A stretch of DNA of 64,000 nt from Chthoniobacterales bacterium (lineage in GTDB: Bacteria > Verrucomicrobiota > Verrucomicrobiia > Chthoniobacterales > JACTMZ01). Where the stretch lies: positions 1 to 64,000 of the forward strand of contig JACSRX010000035.1 of NCBI GenBank assembly GCA_014879535.1, given 5' to 3'. Positions 43,089 to 50,515 of this stretch are shown here, piece by piece (the stretch's first letter is position 1; every line of letters begins with the position of its first letter). The position numbers and the translations under genes were made by a program. The notes under the pieces were generated by a model that did no database searches, was not told the origin of the DNA, and saw nothing but the letters and a program-made list of their open reading frames with translations.

Positions 43089-43802
43089 TTAGCGGGAGTG
43101 CTCCCGCTCAGACAGGGTGCGCCACTCTTCGTCGCGTCGGAAATAGAAGAGCATCTTGTGCTCGTAAGTCGTCTCAACGAGTCGCGATAGACTCTGAGCC
43201 CGGCGCCGAGTGAATTCCGGATGGAAGATGTTGAAATAGTCCACAGGAAGTCGCTTTAGGCCGACCTCAAAACCGGCGGCGTAAAAGATGCTGGCGACCT
43301 GATCAAGCGAATAGTCGAATGGCCGCTGTCCTTCTTCTTGCAGTAGTTGTCGGCGGTGTGGCCAGAGGGGGTTCTCTATGTGGCAGCCCATCGTCGCGTA
43401 ATACTCGCCCCTGTCCTTCAACACTCGATAGAGGGTGCTAGCCAGTGTTGGCAAGTCTTCAATCATCCAAAACACTTCCTGACTGAAGATGAAGTCGAAG
43501 TGCTGCTCTAAGCCGTTGAGCGCGTCTGGTGTGGAATAATCGAGCGGCTCGCCTTCGCGGCGCTCCTCTCTAGCTTTTGCAAGCATTTCGGTATCCACAT
43601 CTACTCCAAGCCCCTTCGCTATCGGACGCATTTGATGCAAAAGCCGGAGGAATCCGCCACGGCCACAACCATAATCGAGCACTACCTCGCGCCCGGTGTG
43701 CGGCGGGATAATCTCGCGGATCATCGCAGTCCAAAATGTGATGTTGCCGCCTTCGATTCCGATGTCGTAGGCGTCGTAGAGGTGCCAAGGTTTTTCAGTC
43801 AT
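43089..43802 (-). CDS. class I SAM-dependent methyltransferase
   Basis: A 237-aa enzyme starting at ATG 43802 (MTEKPWHLYDAYD). The SAM-binding motif VVLDYGCGRGGFLRLL, the acidic GVDVDTEML and FDFIFSQEVFWMIEDL are typical of Methyltransf_11/25-type small-molecule methyltransferases. There is no DNA methyltransferase DPPY motif. It lies 10 bp upstream of the UvrA-like start and 19 bp downstream of the oxygenase, so one operon. A natural-product tailoring or peptide-modifying role is inferred. Confidence 0.85.
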   Translation of the reverse strand: MTEKPWHLYDAYDIGIEGGNITFWTAMIREIIPPHTGREVVLDYGCGRGGFLRLLHQMRPIAKGLGVDVDTEMLAKAREERREGEPLDYSTPDALNGLEQHFDFIFSQEVFWMIEDLPTLASTLYRVLKDRGEYYATMGCHIENPLWPHRRQLLQEEGQRPFDYSLDQVASIFYAAGFEVGLKRLPVDYFNIFHPEFTRRRAQSLSRLVETTYEHKMLFYFRRDEEWRTLSEREHSR

Positions 43803-43821
43803 TTTCTGGGAAAGTAGAGCG

Positions 43822-44745
43822 TCAGTGAGCAAACAGGAACTGCATCTTCCGTCCGGAGGTCGACCCGTCGGGCTTTACAATGATGCTACACCGCGTGCGG
43901 GCGTGAAGGGTTCGGTGGTTGTCGATGACCGTGATATCTCCTGATTGCAGGTGGAGTGTCTCCACATTTTCTGCCGCTTTCCGCTCAAACGCAAGCATCA
44001 TGGATGACTGTTCCGGAGTCGGGAGTGTTCCGCGCACGCGGAAACCTTGGCGGATGCGAGAGCGGTGGTAACGCGCCAGGAAGCGGCCGCTCGCCGCGTC
44101 CCGGCTGATTATTGGTGACTCGAGTATGTCGACACCTTCGGCTGCATTGCGTCCGGCAAAGGGCAACGCTACCGACATGAATTGTTGAATATCCAAGTCA
44201 CTCTCAACCCCAAAACACATCGCCTCAATGTCTGCGATCTGCAACGCACCCCAACCGGGGGTCGGATCTGGCTCAATGCAAAGCGACATGGTCAACCGCG
44301 CAGGGTTCGCTAGCATGCTGTAGTCGGTGTGAAGCGGTAAGTGGCGGAGTTGATTGCCCATAAGCGACTCACTCGGACGGACATGGGCACCGATTACGGC
44401 GGAGCCCTCAGCCGGGTCGATGAAAGGCGAGCCAAGGAGCGCAGCTAGCGCGGGAAACAGCACACGGGTGCCTTCATCTGGCAGTCCCCGAACTTGGGCA
44501 AAACCCTGCTCCTCTACCACTGACCGCACAAGGGAGGCCAAAACACCGAGGGGAGCTTGTTTTAAGGCCTCGCAACGGAGGCGCTCCACAGCCGCTGTAT
44601 CTGTCAATTGCTCGGTCGGCAGCGCCGACGCACAGCACCTAAGCGCGGTGGTTACTTCGGGCGAAAGAAGCAACATCCTGTGCCTGTCTACTGGCAGGCA
44701 ACTCTTAGCGGCAATCCTTGGAAGAGCATCGATGCATCGTGCCAA
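43822..44745 (-). CDS. TfdA/TauD-type 2-oxoglutarate Fe(II) oxygenase
   Basis: Up to 307 aa; ATG 44676 is an alternative start that removes the overlap with the upstream gene. The iron-binding facial triad is visible as LPLHTDYSM (His-x-Asp) and DNHRTLHARTRC (distal His), followed by an Arg likely to bind 2-oxoglutarate. Also ALLGSPFIDPAEG and VLPALAALLG-like helices of the family. These enzymes hydroxylate or desaturate small molecules or amino-acid residues. Operon context with a methyltransferase suggests tailoring of a product. Confidence 0.83.
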   Translation of the reverse strand: MARCIDALPRIAAKSCLPVDRHRMLLLSPEVTTALRCCASALPTEQLTDTAAVERLRCEALKQAPLGVLASLVRSVVEEQGFAQVRGLPDEGTRVLFPALAALLGSPFIDPAEGSAVIGAHVRPSESLMGNQLRHLPLHTDYSMLANPARLTMSLCIEPDPTPGWGALQIADIEAMCFGVESDLDIQQFMSVALPFAGRNAAEGVDILESPIISRDAASGRFLARYHRSRIRQGFRVRGTLPTPEQSSMMLAFERKAAENVETLHLQSGDITVIDNHRTLHARTRCSIIVKPDGSTSGRKMQFLFAH

Positions 44746-45136
44746 TCATTGGGCCGCCAAACTCCAACTCCCAAAGCTCGCACGTATCAATCCATGCCGC
44801 CTGATTGGCTTCCCAGTCATCATTGCCATAAACTCCGAAATATGGATCGTGGTGGAGGTAGCCGCCAAAAAGTCTCTGGCAATCGGCCATGTACTTTCGA
44901 GTATCCAAAATATGGTAGTGCCAAACGAGATCAATGAGTCCGCTTGGCACTAACGTTCGGTCCGGATAACGCTGACGCAGGGTCAAAAACCGGCGATACG
45001 CCAACTCGGCTACCTCCGGATTGATTGGTTCCCCATGCAAAGACTCACCTTCGCATTGAATTTTGAACAAGATCGGGCCTAGGTCTACATCTACGAGTGG
45101 AGCAATGGAGGACGACATGGATTGCCGTGTACCCAT
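44705..45136 (-). CDS. small GRDP-like (DUF1399-type) protein with cysteine tail
   Basis: A 143-aa protein. The core LIDLVWHYHILDTRKYMADCQ ... LFGGYLHHDPYFG matches the glycine-rich-domain-protein-like (GRDP/DUF1399) signature, with histidines that could bind metal. After a glycine pair (EFGGPMIGTM) it ends in a short tail, HRCSSKDCR. Such a leader-like domain plus a short cysteine-bearing tail next to an oxygenase and a methyltransferase invites the idea of a modified peptide precursor; this is inference. It is the first gene of the minus-strand operon, just inside the right 218-bp repeat. Confidence 0.7.
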   Translation of the reverse strand: MGTRQSMSSSIAPLVDVDLGPILFKIQCEGESLHGEPINPEVAELAYRRFLTLRQRYPDRTLVPSGLIDLVWHYHILDTRKYMADCQRLFGGYLHHDPYFGVYGNDDWEANQAAWIDTCELWELEFGGPMIGTMHRCSSKDCR

Positions 45137-45302
45137 TCGGGACTGATACGGTCAAGCACATTTCTGCTACTCACAGCGGACGGCGCAAGGGTCTTGATGC
45201 CGCCACGGAGGATGATAACGCGCTATCTGACGCCGACCCGACGCAAACCATTGCGTTTGGGGGCAATAAGATCAGCCACGCTGAGACAGGAAATCTCTTA
45301 TA

Positions 45303-45520
45303 GAGAACGACTTAGACCAGGGGGGAAGGGACCCCCTGCCTCATTCCATGAGAAAACTGTTTTTCAACTTTACACTTTTTTCTCGCCCCTCTCCACAACA
45401 CCCCGAAAGTAGCAAAACGCTGATAACGAGGCTCCTGCGCGTAAAACAGGGCTGATTTTTGGAGCCTTAAAACGGCCAAAACGATGTAAAGTTGGGGGTC
45501 GAACTTTACGTCTGCTTTAC
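45303..45520 (-). repeat. right copy of the 218-bp inverted repeat
   Basis: Reverse-complement partner of 4365-4582, with the same internal hairpins (GTAAAGTT...AACTTTAC towards the outer end, CAGGGGG...CCCCCTG towards the inner end). The ORF at 45312-45587 is an artefact of this repeat. The stretch 45137-45666 contains no other gene. Outside the repeat lies the palindrome at 45572. Confidence 0.85.
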
Positions 45521-45571
45521 GTGCCCGGAGTGGTCTGAGGCGCCGCAGGTCGGGGCGGCTCCATCCGGCTT

Positions 45572-45589
45572 GGTTGTTGTGCAACAACC
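45572..45589. repeat. 18-bp palindrome shared with the terminase gene
   Basis: GGTTGTTG-TG-CAACAACC; with two flanking bases the reverse complement is AAGGTTGTTGCACAACAACC, identical to 63197-63216 inside the large terminase gene. A shorter match (GTTGCACAAC plus similar flank) lies at 4325, outside the left 218-bp repeat. Confidence 0.5.
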
Positions 45590-45666
45590 TTGGTGCGGAC
45601 GTTCGTTGACAGTCTGTTCACACGATTGCCACAGCCCGTTGCCCGTTGACACGGCGGGGCGGGGCG

Positions 45667-46029
45667 ATGAGCAACCTGTCCGTGAAACGCATGGCGTTCC
45701 TGCCCGGAGGGACGGTGGTGCGCGAGTGCCACGACGATGCCGAGGTGAAGGCGCTGGCGATCCGGCTGGGCGTGTATGCGGAGATGACGCGGATGTTGCC
45801 GCACGATGTCCCCCACCCTGCCTCGGCGGCCTTCCGCCGCGACGGGGACACGCTGCACGCAATTCTGCTGCTGACCGGTTGGGATGAGCCGAAGGACAAC
45901 GGCTGGGTGGCCCTGAGTGCCTCGCCCGCAAGCCCCGTGGCAGCGGCCCAACTCGAACAGATCGTGCGCAGGATCTTCGTGGGCACGCCGTCGTGCCGTT
46001 TTCAGGAGGGCGGGTCATGGCGAAACTGA
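45667..46029 (+). CDS. hypothetical phage protein, 120 aa
   Basis: Start at ATG 45667 (MSNLSVKRMAFLPGG), with TTGACACGG 21 bases upstream. Alpha/beta protein (GDTLHAILLLTGWDEPKDNGWVALSAS). First gene of the replication operon, overlapping the primase gene by 13 bases. Not recognised. Confidence 0.65.
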   Translation: MSNLSVKRMAFLPGGTVVRECHDDAEVKALAIRLGVYAEMTRMLPHDVPHPASAAFRRDGDTLHAILLLTGWDEPKDNGWVALSASPASPVAAAQLEQIVRRIFVGTPSCRFQEGGSWRN

Positions 46030-46949
46030 GCCGGTTGCCGAAGTTCGCGGCGGATCTGCTGGCGGCCTGCCCGTCGAGCGGAACGGGCGTGCATCAGTGG
46101 CTTTTCAAATGCGCGGGGGCGTTGCAGCGGGCCGGTTGCGGCGAGGAGGAGGCGGCGGCGTTGATCGCCAAGGCCGCGGCGGGCTGCGGAAGGGAACTGG
46201 AGCCACACGAGATTCCCGACGCGATCAAGAACTCGAAGGGCGCGACCACCACCTCGACCCCGAACTCGCCCGCAGCCAAGGCCGCGCCACCTGCCTCGAA
46301 ATGGCCGAAGCCGAAGCTCCAGCTCATCGAGAGCATCGAGAATGAACCCGGAGCGCCGGGGCTGGTGGATCTGGCCGAACGCTCGCCCGTGCGGTTTGAG
46401 GACGACCGAAGCCGCACCGAGGAGATCATAGACCGTTTGTATCCGGGCAATCCCCTGCTCTGCTGCGGGCTGCGCAAGAACCACGCCGGCACGGGGACGC
46501 GGGAGGAATGGCGCGGGAAGCTGGCCGGCCTTCCGCTGATCGTGCCGAACCCGATGACCGCCGAGGAGGGGCGGCGCAAGACGGACGGGAAGCTCTCGAC
46601 GCGGACCTTGGACAACACGGGACCGCGCCGGTTCCTCGTGGTCGAGTTTGACGACAAGCGCGGGGAGGACTCGCAGGCGGCGAGGTTGTGGCATTTGAGC
46701 CGGTTCAGCCCGCTGGTCATGGCCGTGCACAGCGGGGGCAAGTCGGTCCACGGGTGGTTCTGCACGCACGGGGATACGGAGGCCGACTGGCTGAAGTTCA
46801 TGCGGTATGCGGTGAGCCTCGGGGCCGACCCGGCGACCTGGACGCGGTGCCAGTTGGTGCGGATGCCCGATGGGACGAGGCGGGAAGCGGGGGCGGCCCC
46901 GCGGCGACAGGCCGTGCATTACTTCGATCCGGAGGCGCTGCCATGCTGA
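46017..46949 (+). CDS. archaeo-eukaryotic-type primase-polymerase, 310 aa
   Basis: Start at ATG 46017 behind GGAGGGCGG. An N-terminal helical domain is followed by a primase core: FLVVEFDDKRGEDS (acidic metal site), VMAVHSGGKSVHGWF (the S-x-H nucleotide-binding strand) and CQLVRMPDGTRR. This matches the AEP/PrimPol pattern of plasmid and phage replication proteins. Its 3' end overlaps the helicase gene by 7 bases. The two together form a primase-helicase module just upstream of an iteron array. Confidence 0.78.
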   Translation: MAKLSRLPKFAADLLAACPSSGTGVHQWLFKCAGALQRAGCGEEEAAALIAKAAAGCGRELEPHEIPDAIKNSKGATTTSTPNSPAAKAAPPASKWPKPKLQLIESIENEPGAPGLVDLAERSPVRFEDDRSRTEEIIDRLYPGNPLLCCGLRKNHAGTGTREEWRGKLAGLPLIVPNPMTAEEGRRKTDGKLSTRTLDNTGPRRFLVVEFDDKRGEDSQAARLWHLSRFSPLVMAVHSGGKSVHGWFCTHGDTEADWLKFMRYAVSLGADPATWTRCQLVRMPDGTRREAGAAPRRQAVHYFDPEALPC

Positions 46950-48178
46950 AGACCGACGCCATTCCCGATCCGGACGCGAAGGAGGTGCTGCCGCCGCCGG
47001 AGCTGCTGAACCTTTACGCGATCCCGGTGCCGCCCGCGGAGGGCGACATCAACGAACTCATCAAGCACAGGTTCCTGTGCCGGGGGGCGGCGATGCTCCT
47101 GATCGGGCCGACGGGGATCGGGAAAAGCTCGTTCGCCATGCAGTTGGCGATCTTGCTCAGCCTGGGGCGGGAGGCGTTCGGGATCGTGCCGGCCCGCCCG
47201 CTGCGGATATTGATCATCCAGGCCGAGAACGACCACGGGGACATGGCCGAGTTTCGCGAGGGCGTGCTGCGGGGGCTGGCGATCACGCCCGAGGAGCTGG
47301 CCGGGAGCGTGATCATGACGGCGTGGGAGGACAGCCGCACGGGGGCGGAGTTCTGCGATCAGGTGCTGGCGCCGCTCTTGGAGCAAGGGAGCTTCGACCT
47401 GGTCATCATCGACCCGGCGCTGGCCTACCTCGGCGGGGACGCCAGCCTGCAGAAGGACGTGTCGGCGTTCCTGCGCAACAAGATCAACCCGCTGCTGCGG
47501 CGGCACGGGTGCGGGCTGGTGCTCGTCCACCACACGAACAAGCCGCCGCAGGGGCAGCAGAAGGGCAACTGGCAGGCGGGCGACTTCGCCTACCTCGGCA
47601 CGGGATCGTCGGATTGGGCGAACTGGGCGCGGGCCATCGTGGCGATCCGGTCGCTCGGCTCGCACGAGTATTTCGAGCTGCGGGTGGGGAAGCGCGGGCG
47701 GCGGCTGCGGTGGCTGGAGGACGACGGTATGACGCCGCTGTTCACGAAGATCATCGCCCACAGCCAAACGGGGATCTGCTGGCGGGAGGCAACGCTGGCC
47801 GAGTTCGAGGCGGCGGGCGGGGCCGAGGAAGCCCGGGAGGTGACGCTGCGGCAGCGGGGGCCGGAAATGGACGCGTTCCTGGCGATTTTCCCCAACACCT
47901 ACAAGAAGGACCCGCGGGGCGGGCTGCTCTCCGCCGACCAGATCAAGAAGGCGTTCCTCGACCGGGGGTGGCACAAGGACTTCTACCGGGCCATGTGCGA
48001 CGATGCGGAGGCCGAGGGGCTGATCGTCCAAGTCCGGGGCGAGGGCCGGGGCGGGCAGATCCTGCGCGGCCTGCCCGCGATGGCCGAGGCGTTTGCCAAG
48101 CACCGAGATGCCCGGGGGACGATCCTCGAGGAAGTGCCGCTGGCGAAGCCCGTGGTGTTCCGCAAAAAGAGGCGCTGA
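46943..48178 (+). CDS. RepA/DnaB-type replicative helicase (RecA fold), 411 aa
   Basis: ATG 46943 (MLKTDAIPDPDAKEVL) is the real start. The RecA-like core has Walker A LLIGPTGIGKSSFAMQLA, then ILIIQAENDHGDM, Walker B LVIIDPALAYLGGD and LVLVHHTNKPP, as in AAA_25/RepA helicases of plasmids and phages. The C-terminal 120 residues include a possible winged helix (DQIKKAFLDRGWHKDFYRAM). It follows the primase, and its stop adjoins a repeat array probably serving as origin. Confidence 0.85.
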   Translation: MLKTDAIPDPDAKEVLPPPELLNLYAIPVPPAEGDINELIKHRFLCRGAAMLLIGPTGIGKSSFAMQLAILLSLGREAFGIVPARPLRILIIQAENDHGDMAEFREGVLRGLAITPEELAGSVIMTAWEDSRTGAEFCDQVLAPLLEQGSFDLVIIDPALAYLGGDASLQKDVSAFLRNKINPLLRRHGCGLVLVHHTNKPPQGQQKGNWQAGDFAYLGTGSSDWANWARAIVAIRSLGSHEYFELRVGKRGRRLRWLEDDGMTPLFTKIIAHSQTGICWREATLAEFEAAGGAEEAREVTLRQRGPEMDAFLAIFPNTYKKDPRGGLLSADQIKKAFLDRGWHKDFYRAMCDDAEAEGLIVQVRGEGRGGQILRGLPAMAEAFAKHRDARGTILEEVPLAKPVVFRKKRR

Positions 48179-48180
48179 AA

Positions 48181-48350
48181 AGCGAACTCGTCTTTCTCGT
48201 CTTTCTCGTCCCGCGGGACGAGTTCGGAAGCCCCCCGCGGCGAACTCGTCTTTCTCGTCCTACCCTTTAAGGGAGGACGAGAAACTAGGACGAGTTCGGG
48301 ATGATGAATATTGAGAAAACCGCCAAGACGAGTTCCAGGACGAGTTCGGC
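48181..48350. repeat. iteron array, candidate replication origin
   Basis: Six copies of GACGAGTTCG or its reverse complement (one ending C) occur at 48183, 48217, 48241, 48289, 48327 and 48339, with extra TTTCTCGTC units. Also present are the 18-bp palindrome CTCGTCCCGCGGGACGAG at 48205-48222, CCCTTTAAGGG at about 48264, and an AT-richer spot around 48300-48320. Placement directly after primase and helicase genes is typical of iteron origins. No gene is visible in 48179-48458. Confidence 0.7.
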
Positions 48351-48458
48351 CTCCTCCGGGCAGGTCATGAAATGAGGGCGCGGCGGGCGGGTGAAGATCG
48401 GGTCGTGAGAGGTTGACCTCCGGGCTGGTCGGGCGGGTTGACATGCAGCGCTGGGGAA

Positions 48459-48680
48459 ATGAACGCCGCAACTTTATCGCCGCTGCCCCGGTATGTAAGC
48501 CTGCACCAGCTCGCACGGCGCACCGGGATCAACCGGAACGCGCTGGCGATGCTCATGGCGCGGGGCCAGCTTGCGCCCACCGCCGTGCAGGACTTCGGGG
48601 AAGGGCGCGAGGCGTTCCTGTTTCCCGTGGGGGCCATCGGGCGGCTGAAGAATCCCGCCGCACTCCCCCACCCGCTTTGA
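48459..48680 (+). CDS. small HTH protein, 73 aa
   Basis: Start at ATG 48459, with TTGACA 21 bases upstream. Sequence YVSLHQLARRTGINRNALAMLMARGQL is a MerR/excisionase-like helix-turn-helix, followed by a short wing (REAFLFPVGAIGRL). Adjacent to the iteron array, so it could regulate replication or transcription there. Other frames at 48413 and 48474 are shadows. Confidence 0.65.
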   Translation: MNAATLSPLPRYVSLHQLARRTGINRNALAMLMARGQLAPTAVQDFGEGREAFLFPVGAIGRLKNPAALPHPL

Positions 48681-48687
48681 ACGAACC

Positions 48688-49236
48688 ATGAAAACCGAAC
48701 TGCGAAAACTGCTGACGGGCCGGGGCATCGAGTTGCCCTGCGAGAACGAAATTGGCCGGTTGCGCGAGCTGGAAGGCCGCTGGCGGGCGTTGGAGAAGCG
48801 GAGGGCGCTCGTGACGCCCTGGCGCGTGGCCGAGGATCAGGCGGAGGCGCGGGAGGCGTTCCTGGCCGACCCGAGCCTGGAGAACGAGCTGCAGATCGCT
48901 GTGCTGGCCGACACGCAGCAGACCGCGCTGAGGTATGCGGCGCGGCACCGGGCGATCTCGGAACTCATGGCGCAGCTGTCCGGGCAGGCCGCGGAGCTGC
49001 TCGCGCCGTTCCTCGCCGCCGTGTGCGCGGCCCTGCGGGACGAGAGGGAACTGCGGGAGGCTAACAAGACCACGGCCTACGCCCACAACGACCCCAAGGT
49101 GAAGGAATGCCGCGTGTGGGAGAGTGACGCTGACCACGCCTACAACCGGGCCGTGACCGCCGGGCAGCGCGAGTTTTCACCGATGCAGGTCGCAGAGTTC
49201 TTCGTGACGGAGCAGGTCGAGGAGGAAGGCCAATGA
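48688..49236 (+). CDS. hypothetical phage protein, 182 aa, helical
   Basis: A mainly helical, probably coiled-coil protein (EIGRLRELEGRWRALEKRRALVTPW) ending in an acidic tail. Starts at ATG 48688. Its stop overlaps the next ATG. No family recognised. Confidence 0.65.
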   Translation: MKTELRKLLTGRGIELPCENEIGRLRELEGRWRALEKRRALVTPWRVAEDQAEAREAFLADPSLENELQIAVLADTQQTALRYAARHRAISELMAQLSGQAAELLAPFLAAVCAALRDERELREANKTTAYAHNDPKVKECRVWESDADHAYNRAVTAGQREFSPMQVAEFFVTEQVEEEGQ

Positions 49237-49421
49237 GCCCCAAGTCCGCTCCCACCGAGGCCGAGAGGCGCTGGCAGGCGCGGGTGGATGCGGCCAAAGC
49301 CGCCGTGGCCGAGGCCGAGAAGGCCATGACGGCGACCACCTCGCCCACGATGCAGACCTACCTGTATCGAGAGCTGCGGGAGAAGCAGCGGGCGCTTCAA
49401 GCCGCACTCCGGGCGCGATGA
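49233..49421 (+). CDS. small helical phage protein, 62 aa
   Basis: ATGA-coupled to the genes before and after. Sequence RWQARVDAAKAAVAEAEKAM is a heptad-like helix. The following gene shares the same style (AEARKAVEEAERKLL), so the two may be related by duplication or interact. Function unknown. Confidence 0.55.
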   Translation: MSPKSAPTEAERRWQARVDAAKAAVAEAEKAMTATTSPTMQTYLYRELREKQRALQAALRAR

Positions 49422-49639
49422 TCAGGATCGCCCACCTGCCCCGCCCCCCGGAGTTCCTGATGCGGCAGATGGCCGCCCGGGTGCGGTTCCACTACGTGGC
49501 CGAAGCCCGCAAAGCCGTGGAAGAGGCCGAGCGGAAGCTGCTCACAGCAAAGTCACCGGAGAAGGCCGCGGCGGAGCGGGAGCTGCTGGAGAAGCACAAG
49601 GCGCTGGCGGAGGCGCGGGAGTGGAAGCCGTGGCTGTGA
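49418..49639 (+). CDS. small helical phage protein, 73 aa
   Basis: ATGA-coupled to the previous gene. Basic N-terminus (MIRIAHLPRPPEFLMRQMAARVRF) and a long amphipathic helix. Last gene of the plus-strand replication operon, converging on the DUF3883 gene with only 6 bp between stops. Confidence 0.55.
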   Translation: MIRIAHLPRPPEFLMRQMAARVRFHYVAEARKAVEEAERKLLTAKSPEKAAAERELLEKHKALAEAREWKPWL

Positions 49640-49645
49640 GATGCC

Positions 49646-50515
49646 TCAAGAGCCTGTGGTGCGAGGATCGGAAAACATGGGCTCAAAGGCAGCGAAGGGA
49701 ATCGAAACGCTCTCCCAGCTTCCTGAGCCGAGGTCTGTCGGGATATGGGCCTGAATCTCCTGCGGCTCAATGACCGCTAGGCGCGGCGCTGCATTCGCAC
49801 GCGCATCCCACAGATGGAAAACGTGATGTGCGACCTCCAATGCTCGTTCCCACTCGTTGCGAGTGAGGTGGAATGAACCCGCGAGGCCCACCGTGGAGGT
49901 CTTAACTTCAATCGAGAGCTGACGGAGACTGTCTGATCCGACAACGGAGAGAATATCATAACCGTCCGCATTGTTTTCTATCGCGACCCACTCCGGCTTC
50001 TGGCCCGTGCGATTCTCCTCGTAAGCCAGACTAAGCCGCTCGCCGTGGCGCCCGATGGCGGTCAATCGACCGCTTTTCTGCCCTCGCGCTCTCGCTGCAA
50101 GTTCGTCCCAAAATGCTACAACGCTGTCGTCTGTGCCGTGGGCTAAGCCCGCCTCAACAAACACTTGGGCGATCTCATTACCCGCGAAAGCGAGGACCCG
50201 TGCACGTCCAAATGACGCGTTCTGCACCCAAGGTGGACGCAAGACATCGATGTAGTCGAGGAGCGCGTGCCGAAGCATCGGCTCGTAGCCGACGATGCTT
50301 AGCAGTTGGGAGCCAGAGGGAGTGACGCCGACGGTGCCGTCGTCGTTCGCGTGTATCCACCCGAGCCCTTGCGTCGTCTCGACGACCTTGCTTGCCGCAA
50401 TGCTGCCAAAGTAGGCAAACGAAGTGTGAATCTCTTGGAACGTGAGCGAATTGCGGGATGCGATACCGAGTAGGTCGAAGCACCCCTGCGCGAGACCGGG
50501 AGATAAGGTGATCAC
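49646..50515 (-). CDS. DUF3883-type PD-(D/E)XK nuclease protein, 289 aa
   Basis: The C-terminal half matches the DUF3883 nuclease pattern: LAYEENRTGQKPEW, NADGYDILSVVG (Asp) and LSIEVKTSTVGLAGSFHLT (Glu-x-Lys), then NEWERALEVAHHVFHLW. The N-terminal half is helical with a winged-helix look and may recognise a partner or DNA. It is the last gene of a five-gene minus-strand operon with a SNF2 helicase, a ParB-like protein, a BglII-like protein and a DNA methyltransferase. It likely supplies nuclease activity in a defence system. Confidence 0.78.
   Translation of the reverse strand: MITLSPGLAQGCFDLLGIASRNSLTFQEIHTSFAYFGSIAASKVVETTQGLGWIHANDDGTVGVTPSGSQLLSIVGYEPMLRHALLDYIDVLRPPWVQNASFGRARVLAFAGNEIAQVFVEAGLAHGTDDSVVAFWDELAARARGQKSGRLTAIGRHGERLSLAYEENRTGQKPEWVAIENNADGYDILSVVGSDSLRQLSIEVKTSTVGLAGSFHLTRNEWERALEVAHHVFHLWDARANAAPRLAVIEPQEIQAHIPTDLGSGSWESVSIPFAAFEPMFSDPRTTGS

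Noticed and set aside
43089-43802. DNA methyltransferase
   Set aside because: It has a SAM motif but no DPPY/NPPY motif; the pattern fits a small-molecule or peptide methyltransferase.
45312-45587. 91-aa ORF over the right 218-bp repeat, similar to a frame in the left copy
   Set aside because: The similarity reflects the repeated DNA; the two copies do not keep the same full-length frame and there is no ribosome-binding site.
48181-48350. CRISPR array
   Set aside because: The repeat units are only about 10 bp, in both orientations and irregularly spaced, with no cas genes; iterons fit better.
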